From Parablautia sp. Marseille-Q6255 (lineage in GTDB: Bacteria; Bacillota; Clostridia; Lachnospirales; Lachnospiraceae), in assembly GCF_951230155.1 (NCBI RefSeq), contig NZ_CATNVD010000002.1, forward strand, positions 62,001-126,000: a stretch of DNA of 64,000 nucleotides, read 5' to 3'. Under the pieces are notes generated by a model. It did not search any database. It saw nothing but the letters and a program-made list of their open reading frames with translations, and was not told where the DNA came from. A program made the translations under genes and the position numbers. Below, in pieces: positions 8,153-16,899 of this stretch (positions are counted from its first letter, which is position 1; every line of letters starts with the position of its first letter).

Positions 8153-9385
8153 CTATTTCTGTGCAAATCCACTTTCTGTCAGCCCCTCCTGTGCCAGCAT
8201 ATTATGCAGCACCGTAATATCGGAGGAAATATCCCACGCTGTCTCTTCAAAAAAACTGTCCAGCAGCTTTTCAAAAGCGGCATTAATCGTATCCAGCGCT
8301 TCCTCTATCTCTCTTTTTGTATGCTCAATATTGTCTCCTGCGATCGGCTGCTCGTCCAGCTCACAGTATGCGTCCAACAGCTTTTTTGTGGTCGGAAGGT
8401 AATAGCTCATCATCTTTTTCAGGTCATCCGCTGAATCAGGATGCTTCTCCACCTCATAGAATATCCTGGAAATGACCAGCTCAAGACGGTCCAGCTTCCT
8501 GGAAAACTCCATTCCTTCAATTCTGTCATTGCAGGCGCGTATATGTGCGATATATCTGCGTCCCTCTTCTATGATCTCACGGCATCCGGGATCCAGCTTT
8601 GTATCAGCGCTGCCGCTGGCTGCCTGCGCACTTTCTTTTTTACCATCTGACTTCTGATTTTTCTGTTCTGCCGCTCTTATCTCATACGCTTCCTGTGCAG
8701 TCAGATACTGGCGGTATGTCTCTCCGTCCGTAATCAGAAGCGTCTCCTTCCGGTCGAGGTACCCTTCCTTAAAAAAACCGCGCCGGATCATCTTTTTCAG
8801 ATCTTTGCGCACGTATTTATGGCTTTTTCCCGTTGCAGACGCAAGCTCCTCGATCAGGCAGTACGTACGCTCTCCCATAATATCACAGTACCTGCGAAAC
8901 CGCTTTGCCAGCTTTACCCTGTCACTTCCCTCGTCTGCAAGTAAAAAGCTGCATCCAAAGAACAGCGCAAACAGTACCGCCACCCACATCCTGGAAAGCC
9001 CCAGGGAAAGAGCGACAATCAGATAAATGGAAAATGCCAGGCCAAACATCCCACACAGGCCGTAGCCAACCCACTTCATCACATTTCCTGTGATCTCTCC
9101 CGGCACACGCATTCCCGGATACTTCATCCGGTCAATATGCACATGCACCGTATTCTCCCGTCTGCGCTGCGCCCGGTCCGGCTCTCTGTCTTTGTGCTGC
9201 TCCTGTTCCTTCTGCTGCATATTCTTGCGTATCCGGTCCGCAGCCTCCCGGTTCGTATACTGGTAGATATCATTCACAACATTTGTGATCGTGCTGCCAA
9301 GCTGTGAAAAGTCTCCGCTGTCCACTGCATCCTGCACCAGCTTTTTTATCTGATCACCGGCATTATACCAGTCATTCCTCGTCAT
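8153..9385 (-). CDS. XpaC-family protein
   Basis: A 410-aa protein of the XpaC family ("5-bromo-4-chloroindolyl phosphate hydrolysis protein"), whose true function is unclear. The N-terminal region is charged, two adjacent hydrophobic helices (about residues 103-150) form a membrane hairpin, then a small winged-helix-like stretch (around 170-220) and a long helical C-terminal half follow. It is paired with TelA as in many Firmicutes. The ATG follows GGGGAGA and GATAGGG. Confidence 0.8.
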   Translation of the reverse strand: MTRNDWYNAGDQIKKLVQDAVDSGDFSQLGSTITNVVNDIYQYTNREAADRIRKNMQQKEQEQHKDREPDRAQRRRENTVHVHIDRMKYPGMRVPGEITGNVMKWVGYGLCGMFGLAFSIYLIVALSLGLSRMWVAVLFALFFGCSFLLADEGSDRVKLAKRFRRYCDIMGERTYCLIEELASATGKSHKYVRKDLKKMIRRGFFKEGYLDRKETLLITDGETYRQYLTAQEAYEIRAAEQKNQKSDGKKESAQAASGSADTKLDPGCREIIEEGRRYIAHIRACNDRIEGMEFSRKLDRLELVISRIFYEVEKHPDSADDLKKMMSYYLPTTKKLLDAYCELDEQPIAGDNIEHTKREIEEALDTINAAFEKLLDSFFEETAWDISSDITVLHNMLAQEGLTESGFAQK

Positions 9386-9481
9386 CCCTATCGTCTCCCC
9401 AATTCATTTGAAAAGAGTATACCATCTTCCTTCTTATCCTGCAAGATTTACTGTCTGCAAAAAACACGCACAATATTGGAA

Positions 9482-9509
9482 GGGAGCCCACTGTTGCCAG
9501 TGGACTCCC
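9482..9509 (-). terminator. Hairpin downstream of the NlpC/P60 gene
   Basis: GGGAGCCCACTG and CAGTGGACTCCC pair with one mismatch around a TTGC loop, just after the stop at 9533. The T-run is weak, so it may act as a terminator or as a 3' stabilising hairpin. Confidence 0.55.
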
Positions 9510-9532
9510 GTATCTTTATCGTATGAAATTGA

Positions 9533-11293
9533 TTACCAGTATCTTCTTGCGGAAACCGGTGTACGGTATCCATAGTCAGAAATAATAATACCAGTTGTAG
9601 AGTTACTTGCATGTACTACCTGTCCGTTACCCATATAGATCGTTACATGACCGATTCCGCCGCCGCCGCTATAGAACAGCAGGTCACCTGCCTGAATACT
9701 TCCAAGATCTACCGGTGTACCGCTGCCGGACTGTGCTGCTGCTGTACGCGGAATGCTGATACCAAAGTTTGCAAATACCGACTGTGTAAATCCGGAACAG
9801 TCCGCTCCGTTTGTCAGGCTTGTGCCGCCCCATACATACGGATTTCCTACAAACTGTGTTGCAAAGTTTACGATCTCCTGTCCCAGAGAAGAGGACGAAG
9901 AATTATCTGATGTATCCTCCTGTGACTGCTGCTCCGCCTGAGCCTGCGCATCTGCCTGAGCCTGCGCGTCTGCCTGAGCCTGCGCCTGTGCATCGGCCTG
10001 CGCCTGTGCGTCTGCCTGTGCCTGCTCCTGAGCCAGCGCGTCTGCCTGAGCCTGTGCCTGTGCATCCGCCTGAGCCTGCGCGTCTGCCTGAGCCTGTGCC
10101 TGTGCATCCGCCTGGGCCTGCGCATCTAAGAACTCCTGATACTCTGACTGAGCCTGAGCTGCCGCATCAATGACTGCCTGCTCATCTGCCTGCTGTGTCG
10201 CCGCATCGGCCTGCGCCTGTGCGTCCAGATACTCCTGATATGCCTGATCCGCCTGAGCCTGCGCGTCCGCCTGGGCCTGTGCCTGTGCATCCGCTTCTGC
10301 CTGAGCCTGTGCCTGCTCCTGAGCCAGCGCATCGGCCTGCGCCTGTGCTTCTACCTGTGCCTGATATGCTGCATCATAAGCTGCCTGCTCTGCCGCTGCC
10401 TGTTCCGCTGCGATCGCGTCAAGGTATGCCTGCTCTGCTGCCGCCTGTTCTGCCTCCTGCTGTGCAAGATAATCAAGCCACTCCTGATCCAGTCGTGCCT
10501 GCTCCTCCTCCAGAGTCTCGGCTGTCGCATAATACGTATCATAATCAACATAGTATGCATTAATATATCCATAGGAATCGCCGCCAAGTGCCACCTTCAT
10601 CCAGTCGCCCTCGTACTCGACTACCTCCAGCTCGTCTGAGCTGTATACCATACCGATCTGTTCTGAATCCTCGCTCGCCTCTGCGCGGACAACAAGCGCT
10701 TCCGGATATACCGTAGCTACATTATAAGCAACCTCATTGGCGATCGCCTCTGCCTGCTCTCCCGTAGCAAAATACTCTGCCTTTACATATCCGGTCGCAT
10801 TTCCTGACTGTACCTCATACCAGTCGCCTACCTGACTGAGGATCGTCACTGAACCATTGTTATATACCTTACCTACAACCTCACTGTCTGCACTCGCGCT
10901 GCTGCGCACGTTGATGTATTCCTCACACTGTGCAAAAGCCATCTGTCCGCTCATACTCGTGTCCACTGCCGCTTCTGTCTCCTGTACAGTCTCCGTCTCC
11001 CCGGCAGCCTCTGTCTGTGCTGCTTCTGTCTCCTGTACAGCCTCTGTCTCCTGCGCCTGTGTATCTGATACAGCCTCTGTCTGCGCTGCTTCTGTCTCCT
11101 GCGCAGTCTCCGTCTGTTCTGTTTCTGTATTCTGTGCAGCTTCTGTCTCATCTGTCTGCTCTGATGCTGTCGCTATACCATCAAAACCAGCAAGCGTCGT
11201 ATCCTTCTGTGCGAACGCTACTGTACTCATTCCCGAAAATGTGATCCCTACAGCCAGACAGCAAGCTGTAAACTGCATTACTCCTTTTTTCAT
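9533..11293 (-). CDS. Secreted NlpC/P60 cell-wall endopeptidase with two SH3b domains
   Basis: A 586-aa secreted peptidoglycan hydrolase. Order: Sec signal peptide (1-28, ending A-F-A); a Glu/Thr/Gln-rich linker with repeated T-E-A-x-Q-E-T units (about 40-115); two bacterial SH3 domains (about 120-180 and 190-255); a long Ala/Gln/Asp-rich, probably helical spacer (265-460); and an NlpC/P60 domain (about 470-586) with catalytic Cys in N-G-A-D-C-S-G-F and His in G-H-V-T-I-Y. Such enzymes cut the D-Glu/meso-DAP bond in peptide stems. Read alone with its own promoter region; a palindrome lies just upstream of its ribosome site. Confidence 0.93.
   Translation of the reverse strand: MKKGVMQFTACCLAVGITFSGMSTVAFAQKDTTLAGFDGIATASEQTDETEAAQNTETEQTETAQETEAAQTEAVSDTQAQETEAVQETEAAQTEAAGETETVQETEAAVDTSMSGQMAFAQCEEYINVRSSASADSEVVGKVYNNGSVTILSQVGDWYEVQSGNATGYVKAEYFATGEQAEAIANEVAYNVATVYPEALVVRAEASEDSEQIGMVYSSDELEVVEYEGDWMKVALGGDSYGYINAYYVDYDTYYATAETLEEEQARLDQEWLDYLAQQEAEQAAAEQAYLDAIAAEQAAAEQAAYDAAYQAQVEAQAQADALAQEQAQAQAEADAQAQAQADAQAQADQAYQEYLDAQAQADAATQQADEQAVIDAAAQAQSEYQEFLDAQAQADAQAQAQADAQAQADAQAQAQADALAQEQAQADAQAQADAQAQAQADAQAQADAQAQAEQQSQEDTSDNSSSSSLGQEIVNFATQFVGNPYVWGGTSLTNGADCSGFTQSVFANFGISIPRTAAAQSGSGTPVDLGSIQAGDLLFYSGGGGIGHVTIYMGNGQVVHASNSTTGIIISDYGYRTPVSARRYW
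9925..10345 (-). repeat. Degenerate tandem repeat coding for Ala-Gln-Ala-Asp spacer
   Basis: Short units coding for A-Q-A-Q-A-D or A-Q-A-D are reiterated many times and interrupted by Y-Q-E-[FY]-L-D segments. The DNA is strongly repetitive, so copy number may vary. The product is probably a stiff helical stalk between the SH3b and catalytic domains. Confidence 0.85.
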
Positions 11294-11312
11294 TACTTAT
11301 CCCTTCCTCCAG

Positions 11313-11334
11313 AATAACTACCGGGGTAGTTATT
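11313..11334 (-). promoter_or_regulatory. 22-bp palindrome upstream of the NlpC/P60 gene
   Basis: AATAACTACC-GG-GGTAGTTATT is a perfect inverted repeat about 20 nt upstream of the ATG at 11293, between the ribosome site and the presumed promoter. It could be a repressor operator or an RNA hairpin near the translation start. Confidence 0.55.
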
Positions 11335-11464
11335 ACAAATTTGTTACATTTATTACGTTGTCATCATAACAAATATGGTCTTAGATGTCAAGTATTTTAA
11401 ATATTTTTTTAATTTTTCCGCAAGGAATAAGTAAGAATTAGAAGTTTATGGAAACATTTTATTA

Positions 11465-12385
11465 TTACAGTGCATTTATATATGCCTGAACAGAGGTAAT
11501 CGCATTCGCTCCATCCGATACAGCAGTGACAATCTGACGCAATTGCTTGGTCCGAATGTCGCCTGCAGCAAAAATCCCCGGGATTTCCGTCTTTCCATCC
11601 TCTGAAGCAGGAATGTAACCATTTTTATCCAAATGTAATAATTCCGTAATGTTTCCCGTATTTGGTATTGTACCCACTGCAATAAATACTCCATCTACGT
11701 CCTGCACTTTTTCTTCTCCGCTTTTTTTATTACGGATTTTAATGCATTCCACATGGTCCTCTCCCGATATTTCCACGACCTCCGAATCCCATACGAAGGA
11801 AACATTTTCACATTTCTTTAACTGTTCCTGCAAAACGGCCGCCGCGCGCAGCTCATCTCTTCTGTGGATCAGATATACCTTTTCACAGCCCCTCGCAAGA
11901 AACAGCGCATCCTCGACCGCCACATCTCCGCCGCCTACCACGGCTACTGTCCGTCCCTTAAAAAATGCCCCGTCGCACGTTGCACAATAGGAAACCCCCA
12001 TACCGGCCAGCTCCTTCTCGCCCGGGATCCCAAGCTCCCGATGACGTGCCCCCATCGCCAGGATCAGCGTACGTGCACGAAACTCCTCGCTGTCTGTGTA
12101 GACTACCTTGACCCGTCCTTCATCCTCCAGTCCAATATGCTTTACTTCTATATTAATAAACTGGGCGCCCAGCTTTTCTGCATGCTCTCTGAATTTCATC
12201 CCCAGCTCAAATCCGCCGATCCCCGGCAGCCCTGGATAATTATCCACCTCGTACGTGTTGACTACCTGTCCTCCGCTCATATACTCTTTTTCAAGGACCA
12301 CTGTCGTAAGCTTCGCTCTTTGTGCATAAATAGCCGCAGCCAGTCCGGCCGGTCCAGAACCAATAATAATTACATCATAGATCAT
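11465..12385 (-). CDS. trxB: Thioredoxin-disulfide reductase
   Basis: A 306-aa flavoprotein that passes electrons from NADPH through FAD to thioredoxin in the cytoplasm. The FAD-binding G-S-G-P-A-G motif is at residues 9-14, the redox-active C-A-T-C at 134-137, the NAD(P)-binding G-G-G-D-V-A follows near 150-157, and the A-A-G-D-I-R FAD motif lies near the C-terminus. Length is typical. It is divergent from perR, fitting an oxidative-stress neighbourhood. Confidence 0.95.
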   Translation of the reverse strand: MIYDVIIIGSGPAGLAAAIYAQRAKLTTVVLEKEYMSGGQVVNTYEVDNYPGLPGIGGFELGMKFREHAEKLGAQFINIEVKHIGLEDEGRVKVVYTDSEEFRARTLILAMGARHRELGIPGEKELAGMGVSYCATCDGAFFKGRTVAVVGGGDVAVEDALFLARGCEKVYLIHRRDELRAAAVLQEQLKKCENVSFVWDSEVVEISGEDHVECIKIRNKKSGEEKVQDVDGVFIAVGTIPNTGNITELLHLDKNGYIPASEDGKTEIPGIFAAGDIRTKQLRQIVTAVSDGANAITSVQAYINAL

Positions 12386-12530
12386 GATAAAACCCCTTTC
12401 TTCTATATAATAATAACCGCTGTTTTTAAATGTCTCCTCTGCCCGCAGCTTCTATTATTCTTTTTTTGCGTGCACAAAAAAGAGCATTCTGTATTTCCAT
12501 AATACCCCATAAACAATATTTTGAAAAGAA

Positions 12531-12559
12531 TTGACATTGCAGATTCTATTTGTTATAAT
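12531..12559 (+). promoter_or_regulatory. perR promoter
   Basis: -35 TTGACA (12531-12536), 17-bp spacer, -10 TATAAT (12554-12559): a full consensus sigma-A promoter, with the start expected near 12566, 34 nt before the perR ATG. Confidence 0.85.
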
Positions 12560-12560
12560 C

Positions 12561-12582
12561 AGATATAATAATGATTACTATT
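12561..12582 (+). promoter_or_regulatory. Candidate PerR operator at perR
   Basis: The A+T-rich element ending in ATTACTATT (12574-12582) covers the expected transcription start. The same 9-mer recurs in the same position relative to the rubrerythrin promoter, and the surroundings loosely resemble the PerR box (TTATAATNATTATAA). Autoregulation is inferred. Confidence 0.5.
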
Positions 12583-12599
12583 TTTAATAGGAGACAAGT

Positions 12600-13004
12600 A
12601 TGGCGACACTAAAATACAGCAGACAGCGGGAAGCCATCAAAACCTTTTTGGCAAGCCGCACCGATCACCCTACCGCAGACACCGTCTATACCTGCCTGAG
12701 GGAAACCTATCCAAATATCAGCCTTGGCACTGTTTACCGGAATCTTTCCCTGTTAGAGCAGCTTGGCGAAGTCGCAAAAATATCTGCCGGCAGCAGCGCA
12801 GAGCATTACGATGCAGACATGACGCCGCATCAGCATTTTATCTGTACTCATTGCCACAGAGTATATGATGTCCATGTAGAAAATATTGATTCCTTCCTTG
12901 AGACAGCTTCTCATACATGTCCGGGAGAGATCGAATCCTACCGCGCAAACTTTTTCGGCATCTGCGACGACTGCCGAAAAAACAGCTTCACAGAAAATTC
13001 ATAA
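12600..13004 (+). CDS. perR: Fur-family peroxide-type repressor PerR
   Basis: A 134-aa Fur-family regulator: winged helix (about 1-80) with recognition region L-G-T-V-Y-R-N-L, then a dimerisation domain. Metal-site residues include H-Y-D-A-D-M-T-P-H-Q-H (the regulatory His/Asp set) and two structural zinc pairs, C-T-H-C and C-D-D-C. These match PerR, which senses peroxide by iron-catalysed histidine oxidation. Next to reverse rubrerythrin and trxB, peroxide response is the likely role; a Fur or Zur role is less likely. Operator-like elements lie upstream of both perR and the rubrerythrin gene. Confidence 0.85.
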   Translation: MATLKYSRQREAIKTFLASRTDHPTADTVYTCLRETYPNISLGTVYRNLSLLEQLGEVAKISAGSSAEHYDADMTPHQHFICTHCHRVYDVHVENIDSFLETASHTCPGEIESYRANFFGICDDCRKNSFTENS

Positions 13005-13033
13005 TAATATTTTGAAGAATGTGAAATAATCTA

Positions 13034-13062
13034 TTGACAAGGCAAAAAGAAGATGCTATATT
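13034..13062 (+). promoter_or_regulatory. Rubrerythrin promoter
   Basis: -35 TTGACA (13034-13039), 17-bp spacer, -10 TATATT (13057-13062). The start would be near 13069, inside the operator-like element that follows. Confidence 0.85.
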
Positions 13063-13070
13063 AATATCAG

Positions 13071-13088
13071 TAACAATTACTATTATAA
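13071..13088 (+). promoter_or_regulatory. Candidate PerR operator at the rubrerythrin gene
   Basis: TAACAATTACTATTATAA contains the 9-mer ATTACTATT shared with the perR promoter and resembles a PerR box. Its position at the transcription start fits repression relieved by peroxide. Confidence 0.55.
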
Positions 13089-13121
13089 AAAATCAAATAA
13101 ATATAAAAGGAGAATAAAATT

Positions 13122-13664
13122 ATGGCAAAGTTTGTATGTAATGTATGTGGTTATGTTCATGAGGGAGATGCAGCTCCGGAAGTATGTCCGGTTTGCAAAG
13201 CTCCGGCAAGCAAGTTCACAGAGATGAAGGGTGAGATGACATGGGCAGCAGAGCACGTTGTTGGCGTAGCTCAGGGCGTATCTGAAGATATTCTGGCTGA
13301 CCTTCGTGCAAACTTCGAGGGCGAGTGCTCTGAGGTTGGTATGTACCTTGCTATGGCACGTGTTGCTCACAGAGAAGGATATCCGGAGATCGGACTTTAC
13401 TGGGAGAAGGCTGCTTACGAAGAAGCAGAGCACGCTGCTAAATTCGCAGAGCTGCTCGGCGAAGTAGTAACAGACAGCACAAAGAAGAACCTTGAAATGC
13501 GTGTAGAGGCAGAGAACGGCGCTACAGCTGGTAAGTTTGATCTGGCTAAGCGTGCAAAGGCAGCTAACCTTGACGCAATCCATGACACAGTTCATGAGAT
13601 GGCAAGAGACGAAGCTCGACATGGTAAGGCTTTCGAGGGATTACTCAGAAGATATTTCGGTTAA
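13122..13664 (+). CDS. Reverse-type rubrerythrin
   Basis: A 180-aa non-haem iron protein that reduces hydrogen peroxide (and possibly oxygen) with electrons from NADH via rubredoxin-type carriers. The rubredoxin-like FeCys4 domain is N-terminal (Cys6, Cys9, Cys22, Cys25), and the four-helix diiron domain follows ([21 protein letters not shown]). This order is the reverse of classical rubrerythrin and typical of Clostridia. AAAGGAG precedes the ATG. Codons are strongly biased compared with neighbours, suggesting very high expression. Confidence 0.93.
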   Translation: MAKFVCNVCGYVHEGDAAPEVCPVCKAPASKFTEMKGEMTWAAEHVVGVAQGVSEDILADLRANFEGECSEVGMYLAMARVAHREGYPEIGLYWEKAAYEEAEHAAKFAELLGEVVTDSTKKNLEMRVEAENGATAGKFDLAKRAKAANLDAIHDTVHEMARDEARHGKAFEGLLRRYFG

Positions 13665-13704
13665 TCAAAAACCCTTTAAAATCAAGTATATTAGAACATT
13701 AAAC

Positions 13705-13740
13705 GAGGTGTTGGCAACTTAGCCGACACCTCATTTATAT
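13705..13740 (+). terminator. Terminator after the rubrerythrin gene
   Basis: GAGGTGTTGGC (13705-13715) pairs with GCCGACACCTC (13722-13732) with one mismatch, followed by ATTTATATT. Confidence 0.7.
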
Positions 13741-14177
13741 TAAAGCGGTTGTGTAAAATGGTGTGCTATTCTCTTTTGCTTCTGAAGTCTAAACACTCTA
13801 CACACCAACAAATACACACCAACATTCTCTGTCTACTCTCCACAATCGAACTTGTTCGATTGCATGTATCTCGCACGATTCGTAGAATCGTGACCGCACA
13901 ATTAAAAAAATTATAAACTTAATTCCTAAATTCGTTATAGAACTAATTCCTAAAATCTACGATATAACACAATAAAAAAAGACTTCAAAGGCTGTGGAAG
14001 GCGATTCTTGAAGTCTGGAGTAAAAATATTTAATTGTGTTATATATTATGTGATTACCGAAGATATATTCCATAAATAATGGTTAATATGAAAATATTGT
14101 TTCCAGACTTCAAGACAGTTGGTTTGCCTACTGTCTTTCTTTATTGCAAAAAAATAAAGAAAAGGAGTTAAGAAATA
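13741..14177 (+). other. Origin-like region of an integrated plasmid remnant
   Basis: No gene is seen in these ~440 nt, but structure is dense. Two copies of TACACACCAACA lie 14 nt apart (13799-13810, 13813-13824). Two perfect hairpins sit side by side (13843-13862 and 13874-13892). TAATTCCTAAA occurs twice, 24 nt apart. A nested inverted repeat pairs ATATAACACAAT (13962-13973) with ATTGTGTTATAT (14033-14044) around GACTTCAA/TTGAAGTC. A 13-nt inverted repeat joins 14007-14019 to 14102-14114, and AAGACAGT/ACTGTCTT forms an attenuator-like hairpin before the Rep gene. This matches the iterons and nick-site hairpins of rolling-circle origins, by inference. Confidence 0.5.
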
Positions 14178-14867
14178 ATGAAAATAAAAAAAGTGGAAAT
14201 TATGCAATATGAACCTTATATAAATGAAGAACAAATTAAACAGGGGCTTAAAGACCGAGCATGTATAAAAAAATATGCTTATATCCGACACGATAAAGAT
14301 ACATATACAAAGGAAGATGAAGAAAAAAATTCTAATCACAAAGCAGGAACATTAAAATCACCGCATTGGCATTTAATGTTACAATTTAACGATTCACAAG
14401 ACACTAAATATATTGCAAAATGGTTCGGAGTGGAAGAACAATATGTTCAAAAGAGTGTAAGCGGTAACTATAATTCAATGTTAAAATATCTGATACACGA
14501 AAATGCTAGTGGAAAATTCAGATATGACGCCAATTTAGTAGTTGCCAACTTTGATTATGTAGCATTCATTGAAACAGGTGGTAAATCAGCCCGACAAGAC
14601 GAAATTAGAGAGCAAATTCTAAATGGTACTATTCGAGAATACAATTATATGGATTATATAAGTGGCAAGGATTATGACAAGTATAAACGAACTATTGATA
14701 ATGCTTTCAAGTATCGTAGAGATACCCTTGCGAATGAAAGCGATAGGGAATTAGATGTTGTCTATGTTCATGGCTCTTCTGGTACAGGAAAAACAAGCTT
14801 TGCTAAATGGTTATACCGAAACGTTAAAATTATTGTAAAAAAAGAGTTCTGCGAAACAAATCGTTGA
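14178..14867 (+). pseudogene. Truncated HUH-type plasmid replication initiator (Rep)
   Basis: A 229-aa remnant of a Rep protein. The N-terminal HUH endonuclease domain has P-H-W-H-L-M-L (His63, His65) and the nicking-tyrosine motif M-L-K-Y-L-I-H (Tyr104). A helicase-type P-loop G-S-S-G-T-G-K-T is at 199-206, as in CRESS/geminivirus-like Reps with an SF3 helicase. The frame stops only ~20 residues after Walker A, so Walker B, motif C and the rest of the helicase are missing. The final residues (K-K-E-F-C-E-T-N-R) are read out of the adjoining terminator hairpin, so a deletion or integration joint lies near 14820-14840. The gene is A+T-rich compared with neighbours. Replication activity is unlikely; nicking could survive. 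Confidence 0.8.
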
Positions 14868-14887
14868 TGTTTCACAGAACTCTTTTA
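14840..14887 (-). terminator. Terminator of the alpha/beta hydrolase gene, fused to the Rep remnant
   Basis: AGAGTTCTG (14843-14851) pairs with CAGAACTCT (14875-14883), with inner pairs GAAAC/GTTTC. On the minus strand the stem is followed by seven T, making it a good terminator for the hydrolase gene. On the plus strand it also ends the Rep remnant, whose last codons lie in its left arm. Confidence 0.8.
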
Positions 14888-14919
14888 TTTTATCTGCTGT
14901 CAGATGCTACCTGCCGCTT

Positions 14920-16338
14920 CTACTCCCGCATCAGCGGATTTCCTCCATTTACAAACAGTGCAATATCCGCTGTCACCTGCGGATCTACGTTCTGAGCAGT
15001 CATATAGTCTGCATTTCCATTCGCCTTTTCTCCCGGCATAAACATATGAGTCAGACCCGGATAGGTGATAAATTCCCAGTTTTCCGACTCCCCGTACGCC
15101 TCCTGCCACAGCGCAAAATCCTCCATCGTGACCTGATAATCCTCCTCACCCTGAAGCACGAGGCATTTTTCCGTCATATCCGCTGCTGCTTCGACCGGAT
15201 CATAATCCTCCAGATACTGCCAGTACTGCTTATATGCCCCCATGACAGCCTCATCCTCAGAAAGAGAATCCAGATCATCCAGCCTGTCAAGCTGTGCGTA
15301 TATCTCTTCCTTTTGCTTCTGCTGTGTCTCGTTGAGCTGAGGCATCAGCGAATACAGAAAATCATACTGTTCGCGCATGAGCCCTGCCAGTGGACGCGCC
15401 GGCGCTGCAAGGAAAATATACCCGGAAAGCTCCTGGCCCTCCTGTGCAAGCGCCTGCCGGATCCTCGGCAAAGCTTCCCCGCCGAGCGAATGACCGAGCA
15501 CATAGATCCTTTCTGGATCAACCTTATCCTGCTCCTTCAAAAGAGAAACTGCCTGCACCGCATCCTGGATCGTCTCCTCCTCCAATGTCAGCTTTGTATC
15601 AGCAGCCATTTCCTCCCCATACACATTGGTACGCTTATCATAGCGGTACACAGCGATCCCCTGCTGCGCAAGATCCCACGCGATATCACGAAACGGCTTA
15701 TTCGGTCCCACTGTCTCATCCCTGTCATTCGGACCCGAGCCATGTACCAGTATAACAGCCGGGAATGGTCCGTCCCCCTCCGGCATTGTCAGTGTTCCCG
15801 GAAGCTCCCAGCCTTCCTCACCGCTTACCGGAAGCGTCAGCTCTGTCTCCGCAACCCCATCCGGCAGTGTTTTTTCCGAAGCCTTCGTGTCCGTCTCTCC
15901 TTCCTGTGCCCCCGTATAAGGCATAGTCACAAGTCCGGCTATCCTTCCCTGCGTATCTACATGGATCACAATATCCACATTTTGCACTTCAAACTGACAC
16001 GGAACAGAATAGGACCTATAGCCGGACGCCTCTTCCTCCACCGGTTCTTCTACTGCTTTCAGCTCGCCAAGCTGCTTTATTGAAGACTGCAGCCCCTCAA
16101 GCCCTCCTCCGCTCTCAAGCGCAGCGCTCATCTCATCTGTATACGTATAGCTGCTCTCAAGCTCTGATACATCACCTGTACAAAGTGTCTCCACATACGC
16201 CTTTGCATCGATCTGGACACTTTCCTGTGCGCATACCTTCAGACTGCCTGTCCCATTATTTAACGCACTGCCTGCAAAAGCAACACCGCCAAATACAAAA
16301 AAACCTGCCATCATCAGCAGTAACATTCGTCTTTTCAT
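14920..16338 (-). CDS. Secreted alpha/beta hydrolase with DUF3887-like N-domain
   Basis: A 472-aa exported serine hydrolase. A signal peptide (about 1-25) with basic start and hydrophobic core is followed by a DUF3887-like domain (to about residue 140) and an alpha/beta hydrolase domain (about 150-470). Visible are the oxyanion-hole region H-G-S-G-P-N-D-R-D and the nucleophile elbow G-H-S-L-G-G; a C-terminal G-L-T-H-M-F supplies the likely catalytic His. Family members are mostly esterases of unknown substrate. The ATG at 16338 with AGGAGAG just upstream is preferred over an in-frame ATG at 16374, which would add 12 residues before the signal peptide. Confidence 0.88.
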   Translation of the reverse strand: MKRRMLLLMMAGFFVFGGVAFAGSALNNGTGSLKVCAQESVQIDAKAYVETLCTGDVSELESSYTYTDEMSAALESGGGLEGLQSSIKQLGELKAVEEPVEEEASGYRSYSVPCQFEVQNVDIVIHVDTQGRIAGLVTMPYTGAQEGETDTKASEKTLPDGVAETELTLPVSGEEGWELPGTLTMPEGDGPFPAVILVHGSGPNDRDETVGPNKPFRDIAWDLAQQGIAVYRYDKRTNVYGEEMAADTKLTLEEETIQDAVQAVSLLKEQDKVDPERIYVLGHSLGGEALPRIRQALAQEGQELSGYIFLAAPARPLAGLMREQYDFLYSLMPQLNETQQKQKEEIYAQLDRLDDLDSLSEDEAVMGAYKQYWQYLEDYDPVEAAADMTEKCLVLQGEEDYQVTMEDFALWQEAYGESENWEFITYPGLTHMFMPGEKANGNADYMTAQNVDPQVTADIALFVNGGNPLMRE

Positions 16339-16471
16339 TATAGCTCTCCTTATCCTTCCAACAATTTTCAGCAAGCTCTGTAAGCAATTCTTATCACTTG
16401 CATGAATTTCTTATACAACTTTGCTTTATCTACTGTTATCGTTGCCATTTTATCACTAAACAATAGTAATT

Positions 16472-16711
16472 TCAATAAACAAAAAGTGCTTCCTTCTGCG
16501 CTCTTGACAGCTTTTTGATCTGCGCTTCGCGCCGCATCGCCTCCTGCTTCGTCTCAAAGCACTCATAATAGACAAGCTCCACAGGAAGGCGCGGCTTTGT
16601 ATACTTTGCCCCCCTGCCGCTATTGTGCGCCTCGATACGTTTCTCCAGATGATTCGTCCATCCTGTGTAATACGTACCATCACTGCATCTTACAATATAT
16701 GTGTAATTCAT
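16472..16711 (-). CDS. GIY-YIG domain protein (YhbQ-like)
   Basis: A 79-aa single-domain GIY-YIG protein. The Y-x-Y...T-Y-Y-T-G-W-T core, conserved Arg in E-K-R-I, and H-N-x-G-x-G-A-K-Y-T are all present, and the E-A-M-R-R-E segment carries the metal-binding Glu. Such small proteins may act on DNA, but the role in bacteria is mostly unknown. Single gene. Confidence 0.88.
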   Translation of the reverse strand: MNYTYIVRCSDGTYYTGWTNHLEKRIEAHNSGRGAKYTKPRLPVELVYYECFETKQEAMRREAQIKKLSRAQKEALFVY

Positions 16712-16899
16712 GTACCAACACGCTCTCTTTTCTATGTAGAGGGATGGATCACCATCCCCTGTATTTAAAGCAGCCGGTCAAAATCGTACTTCGCCAAACC
16801 TGATACTGCCTGTGAAAACCCGGCTGCGTATCGTACTGTTCCCCTGTCTGTTTTTTCTGTTAGTATACAATACGCTGCATCCCTGCAGATGTGCATATC

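Noticed and set aside
9868-10563. Pro- or Arg-rich frames within the Ala/Gln repeat
   Set aside because: Repeat DNA lacks stops in several frames; the in-frame protein has signal peptide, SH3b and NlpC domains on both sides.
13083-13622. Open frame antisense to the rubrerythrin gene
   Set aside because: Shadow of the strongly biased codons of rubrerythrin; no start context.
13741-14177. CRISPR array
   Set aside because: Repeats are few, short and of different kinds; no regular spacer pattern and no cas gene.
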